Origin: Streptomyces sp. NBC_01669
GTDB taxonomy: Bacteria > Actinomycetota > Actinomycetes > Streptomycetales > Streptomycetaceae
DNA length: 64,000 bases
Reading direction: 5' to 3'
Assembly: GCF_026339735.1 (NCBI RefSeq)
Contig: NZ_JAPEQG010000001.1
Location: 868,001 to 932,000 of the forward strand
A model generated the notes under the pieces. It saw nothing but the letters and a program-made list of their open reading frames with translations, did not search any database and was not told the origin of the DNA. Shown piece by piece: positions 20,243 to 28,837 of this stretch. Positions within the stretch are counted from its first letter, which is position 1. Each line of letters starts with the position of its first letter. The position numbers were made by a program, and so were the translations under genes.

Positions 20243-21448
20243 TCAGCCCTCGGCGTGGGCCAGCCACAGGTCGGGGCCGAAGACCTCGTAGCGGATACGG
20301 CGCGCGGGGATACCGGCCTGGAGCAGTTGGGTGCGGACGGCGCGCATGAAGGGGAGCGAGCCGCACAGGTACACGTCGGCGTCGGCGGGCAGGTCAAGGC
20401 CGTCGAGGTCCATCAGGCCCGTGCGGGAACCGGGTTCCTCAGCTGCGTCCTGTTCGTACCAGAACTCTGCCCGTGCATCGGGCAGTTGCTCCACGAGACG
20501 GCGGGTGTCGGCGCGCAGGGCGTGGTCGGCCGGGGTGCGGTCGGCGTGCAGGACATGGACCGGACGGGCGGAGCCGGTGGCCGCGAGGTGTTCGAGCATG
20601 GCGACCATGGGGGTGCAGCCGATGCCGGCGGATGCCAACACGAGCGGGGTGTCGGCGTCGTCGAGGACCACGTCTCCGAACGAGGCTGACAGGGTGAGTT
20701 CGCCGCCGGTCCGGACGGTGCGGTGCAGTTGGTTGGAGACCTCGCCCTCGGGTGCCTCGGCAACGCTTGCCACCCGCTTGACGGTGATGCGCCGCAGCCG
20801 GTCGCCGGGGGCGTTGGACAGGCTGTACTGGCGGGTCTGGTGAATGCCGTCGGGCATGAGGACCCTGACGCTGACGTACTGGCCGGCGCGGGCCGGAGGC
20901 ACGGGGCCGTCGTCGGCCGGGCGCAGCAGGAAGGATGCCACGTCCGGGCTCTCCTCCCGCCGCTCCACGACGTTCCATTGCCGCCACGGGTGCCGGGGGT
21001 CGACCTGGGCTTCCTGGTAGAGCCGGGCCTCCTGGGCGATGAGGGCGCCGGCCATCAGCCAGTACACCTCGTCCCAGGCGGCGGCCACCTCCGGGGTGAC
21101 GGCCTCGCCGAGCACGTCGCCGATGGCGCGGAAGAGGTACTTGTGGACGATCGTGTACTGGTCCTCGGTGACGCCGAGCGCGGCGTGCTTGTGCGCGATC
21201 CGGGCAAGCAGCGCGTCGGGGCGGGTGTCGGGGTCGGCCAGCAGCGCCTGGGCGAAGGACGCGATGGACCCAGCCAGGGCTCGTCGCTGCTCGCCGCTGG
21301 CCTGGTTACCGCGGTTGAACAGCCCGTCCAGCAGCTCGGGCTGCTCGGCGAACATGGTGCCGTAGAAACGCGCTGTGATCTCGTCCAGCGCCCCGCCGAC
21401 GGCAGGCAGGGTGGCGCGAATGACAGCGGCCGACTCGGGCGAAAGCAT
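20243..21448 (-). CDS. hmp: Flavohemoglobin / nitric oxide dioxygenase
   Basis: The 401-residue protein has a globin domain (residues 1-140, with proximal His region ARIAHKHAALGV and the Tyr/Gln pocket in the first helices), then an FAD domain with TRQYSLSN. The NAD(P)H domain has LASAGIGCTPMVAMLEHLA and ends YEVFGPD. It oxidises NO with O2 to nitrate. The ATG at 21448 has AAGGAG close upstream; the eight residues before it are not part of the family. Two DevR-box-like palindromes lie at 21565-21600, so it may belong to the hypoxia regulon. Confidence 0.95.
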   Translation of the reverse strand: MLSPESAAVIRATLPAVGGALDEITARFYGTMFAEQPELLDGLFNRGNQASGEQRRALAGSIASFAQALLADPDTRPDALLARIAHKHAALGVTEDQYTIVHKYLFRAIGDVLGEAVTPEVAAAWDEVYWLMAGALIAQEARLYQEAQVDPRHPWRQWNVVERREESPDVASFLLRPADDGPVPPARAGQYVSVRVLMPDGIHQTRQYSLSNAPGDRLRRITVKRVASVAEAPEGEVSNQLHRTVRTGGELTLSASFGDVVLDDADTPLVLASAGIGCTPMVAMLEHLAATGSARPVHVLHADRTPADHALRADTRRLVEQLPDARAEFWYEQDAAEEPGSRTGLMDLDGLDLPADADVYLCGSLPFMRAVRTQLLQAGIPARRIRYEVFGPDLWLAHAEG

Positions 21449-21564
21449 GGCTCTCCTTTGCAATGCGGGCACATAGAGGGACGGCGCTCACCGTCACAGC
21501 CGCGGTCCGTGATGCGGATCTGACCGGCACATCGATCGTGCCGGTGGCGCCGTGATCTCGAATA

Positions 21565-21600
21565 GGGCCGAACTTCCCTGAGGACAGGGCCCATCGGGCC
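21565..21600. promoter_or_regulatory. Two DevR-box-like palindromes upstream of hmp
   Basis: GGGCCGAACTTCCC (21565-21578) and GGGCCCATCGGGCC (21587-21600) each match GGGNC-N4-GNCCC at nine of ten positions. They are spaced 22 bases apart, two helical turns, 117-152 bases before the hmp start codon. Confidence 0.5.
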
Positions 21601-21714
21601 GGTCCGTGTGAGGCCCGTCACTGCCTCCGGGCGGCCTACTGGCACGCCCGATTCAGAGATGTCGGGCCTGACTTTCCGAGCGGGTCACCAGCGATGGGAG
21701 GAAGCAAACCGTTC

Positions 21715-23499
21715 CTATGGACTGAGCGGGAGTGAGTCCTGTTGCCAGAACCCAGGCTCAGCCGCGTGTCCCGAACGGTGCTGGGCACGCTGGTCACCCG
21801 CGTTCGCTCCGCGTCCGGGCGGCACGCATCTCGTGCGTGGTCCGGGAATGCGGGGGCGGGGTCCCTCACGCCCTGGGGCATTCGGTCCGGCCTGGGCGGT
21901 CCGATGCCCGTACCCATCGCTCTGGTGGGTACGGGGCGGTGCCGTCCGTCGCCGGATCGGGTGCCCGAGGGCGCGCCTGCCGATCGCCACGGCGGCGGCG
22001 TCGTGGCGAGTGGTCTTCCTGGTGCTGGTGGTCAGGGGCTGCTGCCAGTGCTGGGCGCCCCACCGGGAGGTGTAGGCCGGATCCACCGCGACGAGCGCGA
22101 TGCCCTGCTCGGCAGCCATCGATGCGAGTCGGGCCTTCAGCCGGGCGGTGGGGAAGCGGGAGATCAGCCGACGGAAGCGCTTGTTGCGGCCGTGTTTCTC
22201 CCGGGACGTGCCGTCGGTGAAGTCGAGGTTTTCGATGGCGATCGCAGCGGCCCCGCAGCGGCGGGTGTGGTGGAGCAGCCGGGTCAGGGCGTGGCGGATC
22301 TGCGCGTCCCGATGCTGCGTGCTGCCGGTCAGGTCGTAGAAGAACCGTCGGGGTTCGCCGACCGGGTTGCCATGGACGTCGAGCTGCCAGGCGGCGAGGT
22401 GGTCGTCGTTCATGTCGACGGCGACCACACCCCGGGCCAGGGCCGCCTCCAGCGGCAGCACGGGGGCAGGGGTGTGCTGCCAGGAGGCGGTCACGTACCA
22501 GCGGCCGCGGACCGGGTCGTGGTGGATGCGGTAGGCCACCGCCCGGTTCGCGGTGATCCGGTCCGCCCACTCCGCGCTCCGGTGCTGGAACCGGACGGCC
22601 GCGTCCAGCACGTACCGGTCGTGCGGGGCGTTGGCCAGGTGGGCGAGCGCGGCCGGGAGCCGGACCGAGACCCGCCCGGCGTCGGTGACGCGGATGGTCT
22701 CGTTGCCGAAACGTTTACCGGACTCCCCGTCCGCCGTCAGGAACATCCGCGCCGCCTGCCACCGCTCCCGCCACCCTTGCGCGTCCAGTCCCGCCTCGTC
22801 CAGGTGGTGGCGCAGGCGGGCGAGCCGTTTGCCGCCGCGGAGCACGTGAACGCGGCCTGCCGACCAGTCCTCCTCCAGCCGCGCCAGCCGGTCCTGGAGG
22901 GTGTGCAGGCGGCGGGACTTGGCGTGCCACTCCACCCGCGACCCGTACCCGCGCGGCAGCCTGGCCCGCTTGTCGGCCCTGGCGCCGAGCGGGCGGCCCA
23001 GCCGTGCCTCGATCGAGGCGATCTCCCCGCGCAGCCACGCCAGCTCCCGCGCCTGACCGCGCCGGGCCAGCGCCCACTGATCGTGCGTGGCCTTCGTGAT
23101 GCTGCCCGCCCACCGCGCCGACGACAGACCGGTCAGCTCCCGCTTGCGCACCGCCCACGACCCGGCATCATGCCCAAGGCCCTGCCGGGAGCGCACCGCC
23201 AGATCACCGGCGGCCAGCCCGCCAAGGAACGCCCCGACCTCGCACAGCACCGCCACATCCGCCGCCGACAGACGCAGCCGCGCCCGGACCGCCACCCCCG
23301 CAGGGCCAGGCACGACGAACGGCTCCGCCAACTCCCACAGCCCCGCCCCCGATCCCCGCTCCGCCCGACCGTCACCACCCACAACGACCCGACCACGAGA
23401 AAGGTCACGCGTTCGTCCGACAAACTCCCGTTCGCCCCACAGGGATCCCCGGCCTTGCAATGAGCCGCAGCGGGGACACTCACGCACACCAGAACTCAC
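21715..23499 (-). CDS. TnpB-related protein (IS200/IS605-type RNA-guided nuclease family)
   Basis: The 594-residue frame carries the RuvC-like acidic residues of TnpB: Asp in GVVAVDMNDDHLAAW, Glu in AAIAIENLDF, and a late Asp in TTRHDAAAVAIGRRALG. The usual zinc ribbon between Glu and the last Asp is absent; the place reads VDPAYTSRWGAQHW with no Cys. The first 50 residues and a Pro/Arg-rich tail of about 80 residues look poorly conserved. The tail may overlap a guide-RNA region, as in TnpB elements. No tnpA is present. The start is uncertain: GTG 23499 is the longest option, and a start nearer ARLRLSAADVAVL is possible. It interrupts the hmp-narK region. Confidence 0.82.
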   Translation of the reverse strand: MSSGVRECPRCGSLQGRGSLWGEREFVGRTRDLSRGRVVVGGDGRAERGSGAGLWELAEPFVVPGPAGVAVRARLRLSAADVAVLCEVGAFLGGLAAGDLAVRSRQGLGHDAGSWAVRKRELTGLSSARWAGSITKATHDQWALARRGQARELAWLRGEIASIEARLGRPLGARADKRARLPRGYGSRVEWHAKSRRLHTLQDRLARLEEDWSAGRVHVLRGGKRLARLRHHLDEAGLDAQGWRERWQAARMFLTADGESGKRFGNETIRVTDAGRVSVRLPAALAHLANAPHDRYVLDAAVRFQHRSAEWADRITANRAVAYRIHHDPVRGRWYVTASWQHTPAPVLPLEAALARGVVAVDMNDDHLAAWQLDVHGNPVGEPRRFFYDLTGSTQHRDAQIRHALTRLLHHTRRCGAAAIAIENLDFTDGTSREKHGRNKRFRRLISRFPTARLKARLASMAAEQGIALVAVDPAYTSRWGAQHWQQPLTTSTRKTTRHDAAAVAIGRRALGHPIRRRTAPPRTHQSDGYGHRTAQAGPNAPGREGPRPRIPGPRTRCVPPGRGANAGDQRAQHRSGHAAEPGFWQQDSLPLSP

Positions 23500-23621
23500 T
23501 TGGGCTCGGTCAAGCGGCAGCAGTTCCGAACCCCCCGCACGTCCCGTACGGGAGGCGGTGGAAGGTGGTCGGGCACCGCACTACCACCCGCGTGTCGGCG
23601 CCGGAGGTACTGCGTTGCAGC

Positions 23622-23800
23622 TCAGGCCAGTGCGGCCTTGAGTGCGCCGAAGGCCGTCTTCGGGTCGGCGAGGGCGTGGTAGATGCCGGGGATCTCCTGC
23701 GCGTCGAGGCCGAGGAGGCCATGGACGGCGTGCTTGGCTCCGCGCACGGAGTACTCGACGGTGCAGACCACGTCCTCCGGAATCTCGAGAACATCCCGAA
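23622..23800 (-). pseudogene. C-terminal fragment of an unrecognised protein
   Basis: A minus-strand frame ends with EIPEDVVCTVEYSVRGAKH, then AVHGLLGLDAQEIPGIYHAL and ADPKTAFGALKAALA before the stop at 23622-23624. It reads like genuine protein, but upstream of about 23800 it turns into low-quality sequence without a start. I do not recognise the family. The remaining gap 23800-23991 shows nothing. Confidence 0.4.
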
Positions 23801-23991
23801 CCGGACGGCGCCGTGGAGATCGTCAGCGCGCCGAAGCAACTACCCGCCTTCCGCAGGGCTATGCCTTGAACGTGCCAAGGCGTCGAGACGGACCTGCCGG
23901 GCAGACGAGCGGCGGACCAGCCGGGTGCAGCGGCTGGTCCGCCGTGGTGAGCCGTGAGTTGCCCGTGCGAAACCCGTTCGATCCGTCGTTC

Positions 23992-25272
23992 TCACACCGT
24001 GGTGTGCGCGCCGTGGTGTCGCCCAAGGCCGGCACGCGGAGCCCGGTCACCGCCCTGGACGGCGGCCCGGACACCGGTGAGGGTGTAGCCCAGCGCCGCG
24101 GCGGCCACAACCGCGAGGAGGACGAGTCCGACCGCGTATGACCCGTACTCCCCGTACAGCGAGCCCATCACCAGCGGTGGCACGAAGCCGCCCAGGCCGC
24201 CCGCGGCGCCGACCACACCGGTGACCGAGCCGACCTTGTTCGCCGGGGTCAGCAGGGCCACCAGGGCGAAGGTCGCCCCGCTGCCCGCGCCGAGCGCACC
24301 GGCCATGGCCAGGAAGGCGATGGTTCCCACCGGGGCCAGCGACGGGGTGAACGACTGCACCACCGCCCCGGCGGCCACCACGGTCAGCGACGCGGCCAGC
24401 ACCCGGACCGGGCCGATGCGGTCGGACAACCAGCCGCCGACCGGACGCATCGCCACGGCCAGCAGCACGAACCCGGCCATGCGGTTCGCAGCGTCCGCCT
24501 GGTTCAGGCCGTAGCCGGTCTTGAGGTAGGTCGGCAGGTAGACGGAGAAGGCGACGTAGCCGCCGAAGGCCACCGCGTACAGCGCGGACGCCTGCCAGGT
24601 GATGCCCAGCCGGGCGGTGGCGGCCAGGCGGCGTCCCAGCGGCTCGGTCGGCACCGTGCGTCCGGGCGCGTCGCGCAGCAGCAGCGCCGCGGCCACGGCG
24701 TATACGGCAAGCATCGCGGCGGTGATCAGGAAGGGTGTCGACATGCTGTGCGCGTCGACCAGCTTGACGGTGGTCAGGGCGCTGATCGCGGTTCCGCCCA
24801 TGCCGGCGCCGAAGACGCCGATGGCCATGCCGCGCCGTGCGGGCGGGAACCAGGCGTTGACGAACGGCACGCCGACGGCGAAGGCGGTGCCGCCGATGCC
24901 GAGGAAGAATCCGCCGACCAGCAGGGCGGCGAGGGAGGAGTGTCCGGCCAGTCCGAGGTAGAGGACCGGCACGATGGTGGCCGCCGACACGATCGGGAAC
25001 ATCACCCGGCCACCGAACCGGTCGGTCAGCGCGCCGACCGGGATCCGCCCCAGCGAGCCGACCACGACCGGCACCGCCACCAGCAGCGACTGCTGGAACG
25101 AGGACAGGTCGAGGAAGTCCTTGAAGCGCGGACCGAGCGGGCTGAGCAGCGCCCATGCCCAGAAGTTGACGGCGAAACCGATGGTGGCCACGGCCAGCAT
25201 CAGCCATGCCTGGCCCGGCACCGGCGCGCCCGAGACCGGCCTCTCGCTCTCCGTCGTCGTCGGCTGGTTCAT
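23992..25272 (-). CDS. narK: NarK-family nitrate/nitrite transporter (MFS)
   Basis: A 426-residue protein with 12 predicted membrane helices. It has the family signatures GFFLGIGGTAFAVGVPFVNAW and GGLGGFVPPLVMG, and the cytoplasmic loop LTDRFGGRVMFP. NarK proteins import nitrate or exchange it for nitrite. It feeds the nitrate reductase encoded 5 kb away. The ATG at 25272 follows a GAGGGAAGGG site; the upstream in-frame extension is not protein-like. A perfect DevR-box match lies 125 bases upstream. A broken copy of the gene lies at 19726-20120. Confidence 0.94.
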   Translation of the reverse strand: MNQPTTTESERPVSGAPVPGQAWLMLAVATIGFAVNFWAWALLSPLGPRFKDFLDLSSFQQSLLVAVPVVVGSLGRIPVGALTDRFGGRVMFPIVSAATIVPVLYLGLAGHSSLAALLVGGFFLGIGGTAFAVGVPFVNAWFPPARRGMAIGVFGAGMGGTAISALTTVKLVDAHSMSTPFLITAAMLAVYAVAAALLLRDAPGRTVPTEPLGRRLAATARLGITWQASALYAVAFGGYVAFSVYLPTYLKTGYGLNQADAANRMAGFVLLAVAMRPVGGWLSDRIGPVRVLAASLTVVAAGAVVQSFTPSLAPVGTIAFLAMAGALGAGSGATFALVALLTPANKVGSVTGVVGAAGGLGGFVPPLVMGSLYGEYGSYAVGLVLLAVVAAAALGYTLTGVRAAVQGGDRAPRAGLGRHHGAHTTV

Positions 25273-25396
25273 GTTGTCCGTCCCTTCCCTCTCACGTTGG
25301 TTCGGTGGCGCGGGGGCGCATGGGAACCACAGGTTCGCTGCCCCACAGATCGGACGCCTCGCAGCCACTGTCCGCATCCGGGCGCCCGAGCGGCAT

Positions 25397-25410
25397 GGGC
25401 CATGGGTCCC
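25397..25410. promoter_or_regulatory. DevR-box-like palindrome, perfect match, upstream of narK
   Basis: GGGCCATGGGTCCC matches GGGNC-N4-GNCCC at all ten fixed bases. It lies in the 319-base divergent gap between narK and a PPOX gene. Confidence 0.6.
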
Positions 25411-25541
25411 TACGGCCGGGCAAAGGGCCCTCAAGGTCAGATCCGACCGCCCGCACCTCCTTGGATCCGCGCCCCGGATCGCCCGCGCGACTCCTGAGGC
25501 CGTGCGGCTGCACCCCGCTCCTGCCGGGACACAACAAAAGA

Positions 25542-25555
25542 GGGCCGACCGGCCC
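25542..25555. promoter_or_regulatory. DevR-box-like palindrome, perfect match, upstream of PPOX gene
   Basis: GGGCCGACCGGCCC is a full palindrome that fits the motif exactly. It lies 37 bases before the start of the PPOX protein. Confidence 0.65.
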
Positions 25556-25591
25556 TACCCCCTACCCGGCGCCCACAGGAACGATGACCTG

Positions 25592-26014
25592 ATGTCCCCG
25601 AACGACGCCTTTCGCACCCTCGACCGGCAGGAGTGCCTGCGCCTCCTGGCCAAGGTGCCGGTCGGCCGTGTGGTCTACACCCGACAGGCACTGCCCGCGG
25701 TCCTCCCCATCAACTTCTCCCTGGACACGGACGCCTCCGTCCTGCTGTGCACATCGCCGGACTCGGACCTCGTACACGCCATCGACGGCGTCGTAGTCGC
25801 CTTCGAGGCAGACGAGTTCGACGCGGCAACCCGGTCCGGCTGGAGCGTGGTCGTCACCGGGCGGGCCACCGTGTTGACCGATCCCGCTGAGCACGAGCGG
25901 CTGTCGCAGACCGGCCCCAGCTCCTGGATGCCCCTGCGGAACGCGGTGTTCGTACGGATCGAGTCCGAGATGGTCACCGGACGCAAGCTCAGGGGAGCGC
26001 TTGGCACACAGTGA
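25592..26014 (+). CDS. PPOX-class flavin/F420-binding split-barrel protein
   Basis: The 140-residue protein has the split-barrel fold of pyridoxamine 5'-phosphate oxidase-like proteins. It contains LLAKVPVGRVVYTRQALPAVLPINF, VVAFEADEFDAATRSGWSVVV and the closing FVRIESEMVTGRKL. Members bind FMN, F420 or heme. Several are induced with DevR regulons, but their reactions are mostly unknown. The start is ATG 25592, with a perfect box close by. It is divergent from narK. A broken partial copy lies directly downstream at 26273. Confidence 0.85.
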   Translation: MSPNDAFRTLDRQECLRLLAKVPVGRVVYTRQALPAVLPINFSLDTDASVLLCTSPDSDLVHAIDGVVVAFEADEFDAATRSGWSVVVTGRATVLTDPAEHERLSQTGPSSWMPLRNAVFVRIESEMVTGRKLRGALGTQ

Positions 26015-26129
26015 GGCGCAGCCCGCAGCGACCGCGGGCTCCGACTCCGGCCGCTCGGACACAGGCGCGTACCGACGGCGCGGAGTCACTCCGTCGGCCC
26101 GGTACCCGAATGACCGACCGCCGACTGCG

Positions 26130-26265
26130 GCCCTGTGCGGGAACCAGGTCGTGGGACGTCCACAGCAGGCCGCCTGGGTATGGCGTTCGAAGCGCAGGGC
26201 GGACAGCCGTGGCACGGGTAGCGCACCGGTGAGTCCCGCACCGGTGTCCGCCCGGATGCCTCCCG
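26130..26265 (-). pseudogene. Nitroreductase fragment
   Basis: The minus strand reads LTGALPVPRLSALRFERHTQ before drifting out of frame. This is a diverged copy of FTGALPALRLPALWFERHVQ in the nitroreductase at 26524-27539. The next bases, read one frame over, give LLWTSHD as in the intact gene. It is a short relic of a second Acg-like gene. Confidence 0.7.
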
Positions 26266-26272
26266 CAGACCC

Positions 26273-26448
26273 ATGGCTGTGATCATCACCGGTCGCGCCA
26301 CGGTCTGAACGGTCTGGCGGCGGAGCACGAAACGGCTTTCACGGACAGTCCGCGCCCCTGGGTAACAGCAGCGGACACCATGTTCATACGGATCGAGGCG
26401 GAGCTCGTCACCCGGCGCGAGCTCGGGGCTGCCTGCGGCGCAGGCTGA
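26273..26448 (+). pseudogene. PPOX C-terminal fragment
   Basis: It begins with ITGRATV followed by a stop, then continues one frame over with LAAEHETAF and MFIRIEAELVTRRELG to a TGA at 26446-26448. This is a diverged, frameshifted copy of the C-terminus of the PPOX protein just upstream (VTGRATVL, FVRIESEMVTGRKLRG). Confidence 0.75.
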
Positions 26449-26462
26449 CGGGCCGTCTTTGC

Positions 26463-26488
26463 GGCGGACAGGTGCGGCCCTGTCCGCC
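26463..26488. terminator. Strong hairpin after the PPOX relic
   Basis: GGCGGACAGG and CCTGTCCGCC form a perfect 10-bp stem around TGCGGC. It lies between convergent units and could end transcription from both sides. Confidence 0.7.
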
Positions 26489-26523
26489 GTGTTCCTTGGA
26501 CGGCGCCGGAAAAGACCGCGTCC

Positions 26524-27539
26524 TCAGCTCGTTTCGGTAGCGGTTGCGGGCGGTGCTGCGGGACGAACAGCGCAGTGCCCGGGCGCTCGCGGGGTGCGGC
26601 CGCCGTCCGGTCCGTAGCCGAATCTGATCAGCATGTGCGGATGACACCGCTTGTGTCCCGGGAGGGCCGTCGCCGCCCGCAGGTCGGGCCATTCCATGGC
26701 CTGGTGCAGGAGTGACGCAGCCCGTGGGCAGTGGCCGTGAGCAGGACGTACTGCAGGGCCTGGCCCGCCCGCAGCCAATCCTCCCGCCGGTCGTGGGACG
26801 TCCACAGCAGGGCCACCTGAACGTGGCGTTCGAACCAGAGGGCGGGCAGGCGGAGGGCGGGCAGCGCACCGGTGAAGTCCCGCACCGGCATCCGCGCGGC
26901 CGCGTCGGGCGGGCCGAGGGCGGTGACGGGAATCCCGTAGCGGGTGTCTGCTCCCGGGGCGGTGATCCAGGTTCGGGTTTCGGCGGTGCGCTCCGGGTGA
27001 GCATGGTCGCGTGCCTCGGCTGCGGCGGTCACACGCAGCAGCCGCCGTGTTCCGGCGATGTCCGGCACGTGCAGGCGTGCGCCGGCGGCGCACGCGGCCG
27101 CCGTCATCTCCGCCACGATCGGCTCAGGCACCGGTCGGCCGGTGAACGGCATCCGGCTGGTGTGCCGCCGCGCGATGGCCTCATAGAGGCCAGGGTCCGA
27201 CGGCTGGTCGTCCGCACCGAGTCGACCGGTCAGTCGTACGGTGGCCAGCAGCCCTGGTTCGCGCGAATCCGGCAGCAGTCTTACCTCCGGCCGCCAGCCC
27301 CGGTGGACGGCGGCGAGCCGGAGGTTGAAGACCGCGGCGCCCACGGACAGATACTGGGCGCGGTGCACCGGGTCGGTCAGCGGCAGTGTTCGCTCCGGCG
27401 CCGAACGGACCTCCAATGCCTGGCTGTCGGGATCCAGGCGGAAGCGCCAGGGCTGTGTGTTGTGGATCGACGGGGCTGCCACGGCCGCCGTCAGGAGCGA
27501 CTCCACGGTGGCGGCGTCCAGCGGGGCTTGAGTACGCAT
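26524..27539 (-). CDS. Acg-like nitroreductase with a C-terminal frameshift
   Basis: The protein from ATG 27539 begins with the family motif VAAPSIHNTQPWRFR, then RHTSRMPFTGRPVP and FERHVQVALLWTSHDRREDWL. At about 26716, after TATAHGL, the frame breaks. The expected continuation SLLHQAMEWPDLRA is present one frame over and runs to a stop at 26524. Read as is, the protein is 303 residues with an aberrant tail ending at 26628. Acg proteins are flavin-related nitroreductases typical of DevR regulons, with no proven reaction. It is the last gene of the radical SAM operon, after a GAGGAGA site. The shift may be real or a sequencing error. Confidence 0.8.
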
Positions 27540-27572
27540 GATGTCTCCTCTTCTCTTCGTCGTGGCCACGGG

Positions 27573-28019
27573 TCAGGTGGCGGGCAGGGCGGTGGCCAGC
27601 AGGACGACGCCGAGCGAGCCGACGAGGGAGGCGACCGCCAGGATCCGGGCACGTTCGGAGTGGCCCTTGGCGTGGGCGATGCCGTGGCCACCCGCGGCGA
27701 GCATCACCACCACGAAGAGGGCGAGTTTGGCCGCCAAGGTACGGCCGTAACCGGGTTCGGCGAGCGAGGCCCAGGTGACACCCTTGTGCCAGGGCATGGC
27801 CCAACCGGTGGCCAGCTGGGCCGGCAGGAACACCGCCCCGGTCAGCAGGCCGAACCGGCGGCCCGCCGCGGCGGTGAAGCGGTCCTTGGCCTCCGGTGCG
27901 AGCAGGTGGCGGGCCAGCGGCAGGATCACCAGGGACAGGGCCAGTTGGCCGCCGACCCACAGGGCGGCGCCGGCCACGTGCACGAACCGCACCAGGGACC
28001 ACAGGCCGACGGTGTCCAT
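27573..28019 (-). CDS. Four-helix membrane protein (CopD-like)
   Basis: The 148-residue protein has four hydrophobic segments with His residues near helix ends: SLVRFVHVAGAALWVGGQLA, LLTGAVFLPAQLATGWAMPW, LAAKLALFVVVMLAAGGHGI and VASLVGSLGVVLLA. This arrangement resembles CopD/cytochrome-b-like membrane proteins, and heme or copper binding is possible. Its ATG overlaps the stop of the upstream cupredoxin gene (ATGA), so they are co-translated. It may be the membrane partner of the cupredoxin protein. The function is not established. Confidence 0.75.
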   Translation of the reverse strand: MDTVGLWSLVRFVHVAGAALWVGGQLALSLVILPLARHLLAPEAKDRFTAAAGRRFGLLTGAVFLPAQLATGWAMPWHKGVTWASLAEPGYGRTLAAKLALFVVVMLAAGGHGIAHAKGHSERARILAVASLVGSLGVVLLATALPAT

Positions 28020-28837
28020 CAGCCGCTCACCTCCACCATGCCCATGGCCCCGGCTTCGGCGTGACGCATGTCGTGGTCGACGAAGGGGTAGTGGCCGGCC
28101 TCGGGAAAGGTGGTCTCGACGAACCCGCCCTGGGCCGGGGCCAGGTCGAGCACCTGCCATCCTCCGGAGTCACCGGGCTTCAGTAGGTCGGCGCCTTCCT
28201 TGTACACGGTGTCGAAGAAAGTGCCGACGATGTGGAAGGCGACGCCGTCACTCGGTCCGGCGGCGACCACCCAGAAGCGGGCCCGCTCGCCGGCCTTCAG
28301 CGTCAACGGTGCCTTGGCGTACTGGGCGGCGATGCCGTTGAACACCCAGGCGTCCGGCGTGTCCTGACGCATCTTCGCCACTTGGGCCGCGCTGCCCGGC
28401 GTGCCGAGGTAGAGCTCGGAGGAGACCAGCACGTACTCGTGGTCGACCTTCTTCAGGCCGGGTTCGATCCAGCCGAGGAGCGTGACGTGCACGTGGGCCG
28501 GCTTCAGCCCGGTGTAGTGCTGCGGGCCCGCCCTGCCGGTGGCCAGCAGCCAGCCCAGTACCGCACCGACGATCAGGGCCGCGGCGCCGGCCCGGTAGTA
28601 GTCGGCGATCGGGGCGAGCCGTCCGCCCAGCGCGCCCCGGCCCATGCGGACCAGTACCACAAGGTGCGCGGCGACCGCGGTGACCAGCAGCGCGCATCCG
28701 GCACCGGTCAGGGCGAGCACCACCCAGGCCACGACCAGGGCGTGGGCGGCCAGGTGCCGACTGCGCAGGCCGGACGCCTTGAACCTGCTGGGCGGGCGGC
28801 CACCTCCGACGGCCGTGTCATCGTTCTTGCTGTACAC
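28019..28837 (-). CDS. Membrane-anchored cupredoxin-domain protein (NirK/multicopper oxidase-like C-terminal half)
   Basis: The 272-residue protein has three to four N-terminal membrane helices (about residues 28-105), then a single cupredoxin domain. The domain shows AFHIVGTFFDTVYKEG, PAQGGFVETTFPEAGHYPFV and DHDMRHAEAGAMGMVEV, as in domain 2 of copper nitrite reductases. Related actinobacterial proteins are about three times longer, with another cupredoxin domain carrying type 1 copper. Here HVHVTLLGWI runs straight into HEYVLVSSELYL, as if that domain had been deleted. No Cys ligand for type 1 copper is visible. GTG 28837 has AAGGAG in front and overlaps the radical SAM gene. Confidence 0.75.
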   Translation of the reverse strand: MYSKNDDTAVGGGRPPSRFKASGLRSRHLAAHALVVAWVVLALTGAGCALLVTAVAAHLVVLVRMGRGALGGRLAPIADYYRAGAAALIVGAVLGWLLATGRAGPQHYTGLKPAHVHVTLLGWIEPGLKKVDHEYVLVSSELYLGTPGSAAQVAKMRQDTPDAWVFNGIAAQYAKAPLTLKAGERARFWVVAAGPSDGVAFHIVGTFFDTVYKEGADLLKPGDSGGWQVLDLAPAQGGFVETTFPEAGHYPFVDHDMRHAEAGAMGMVEVSG

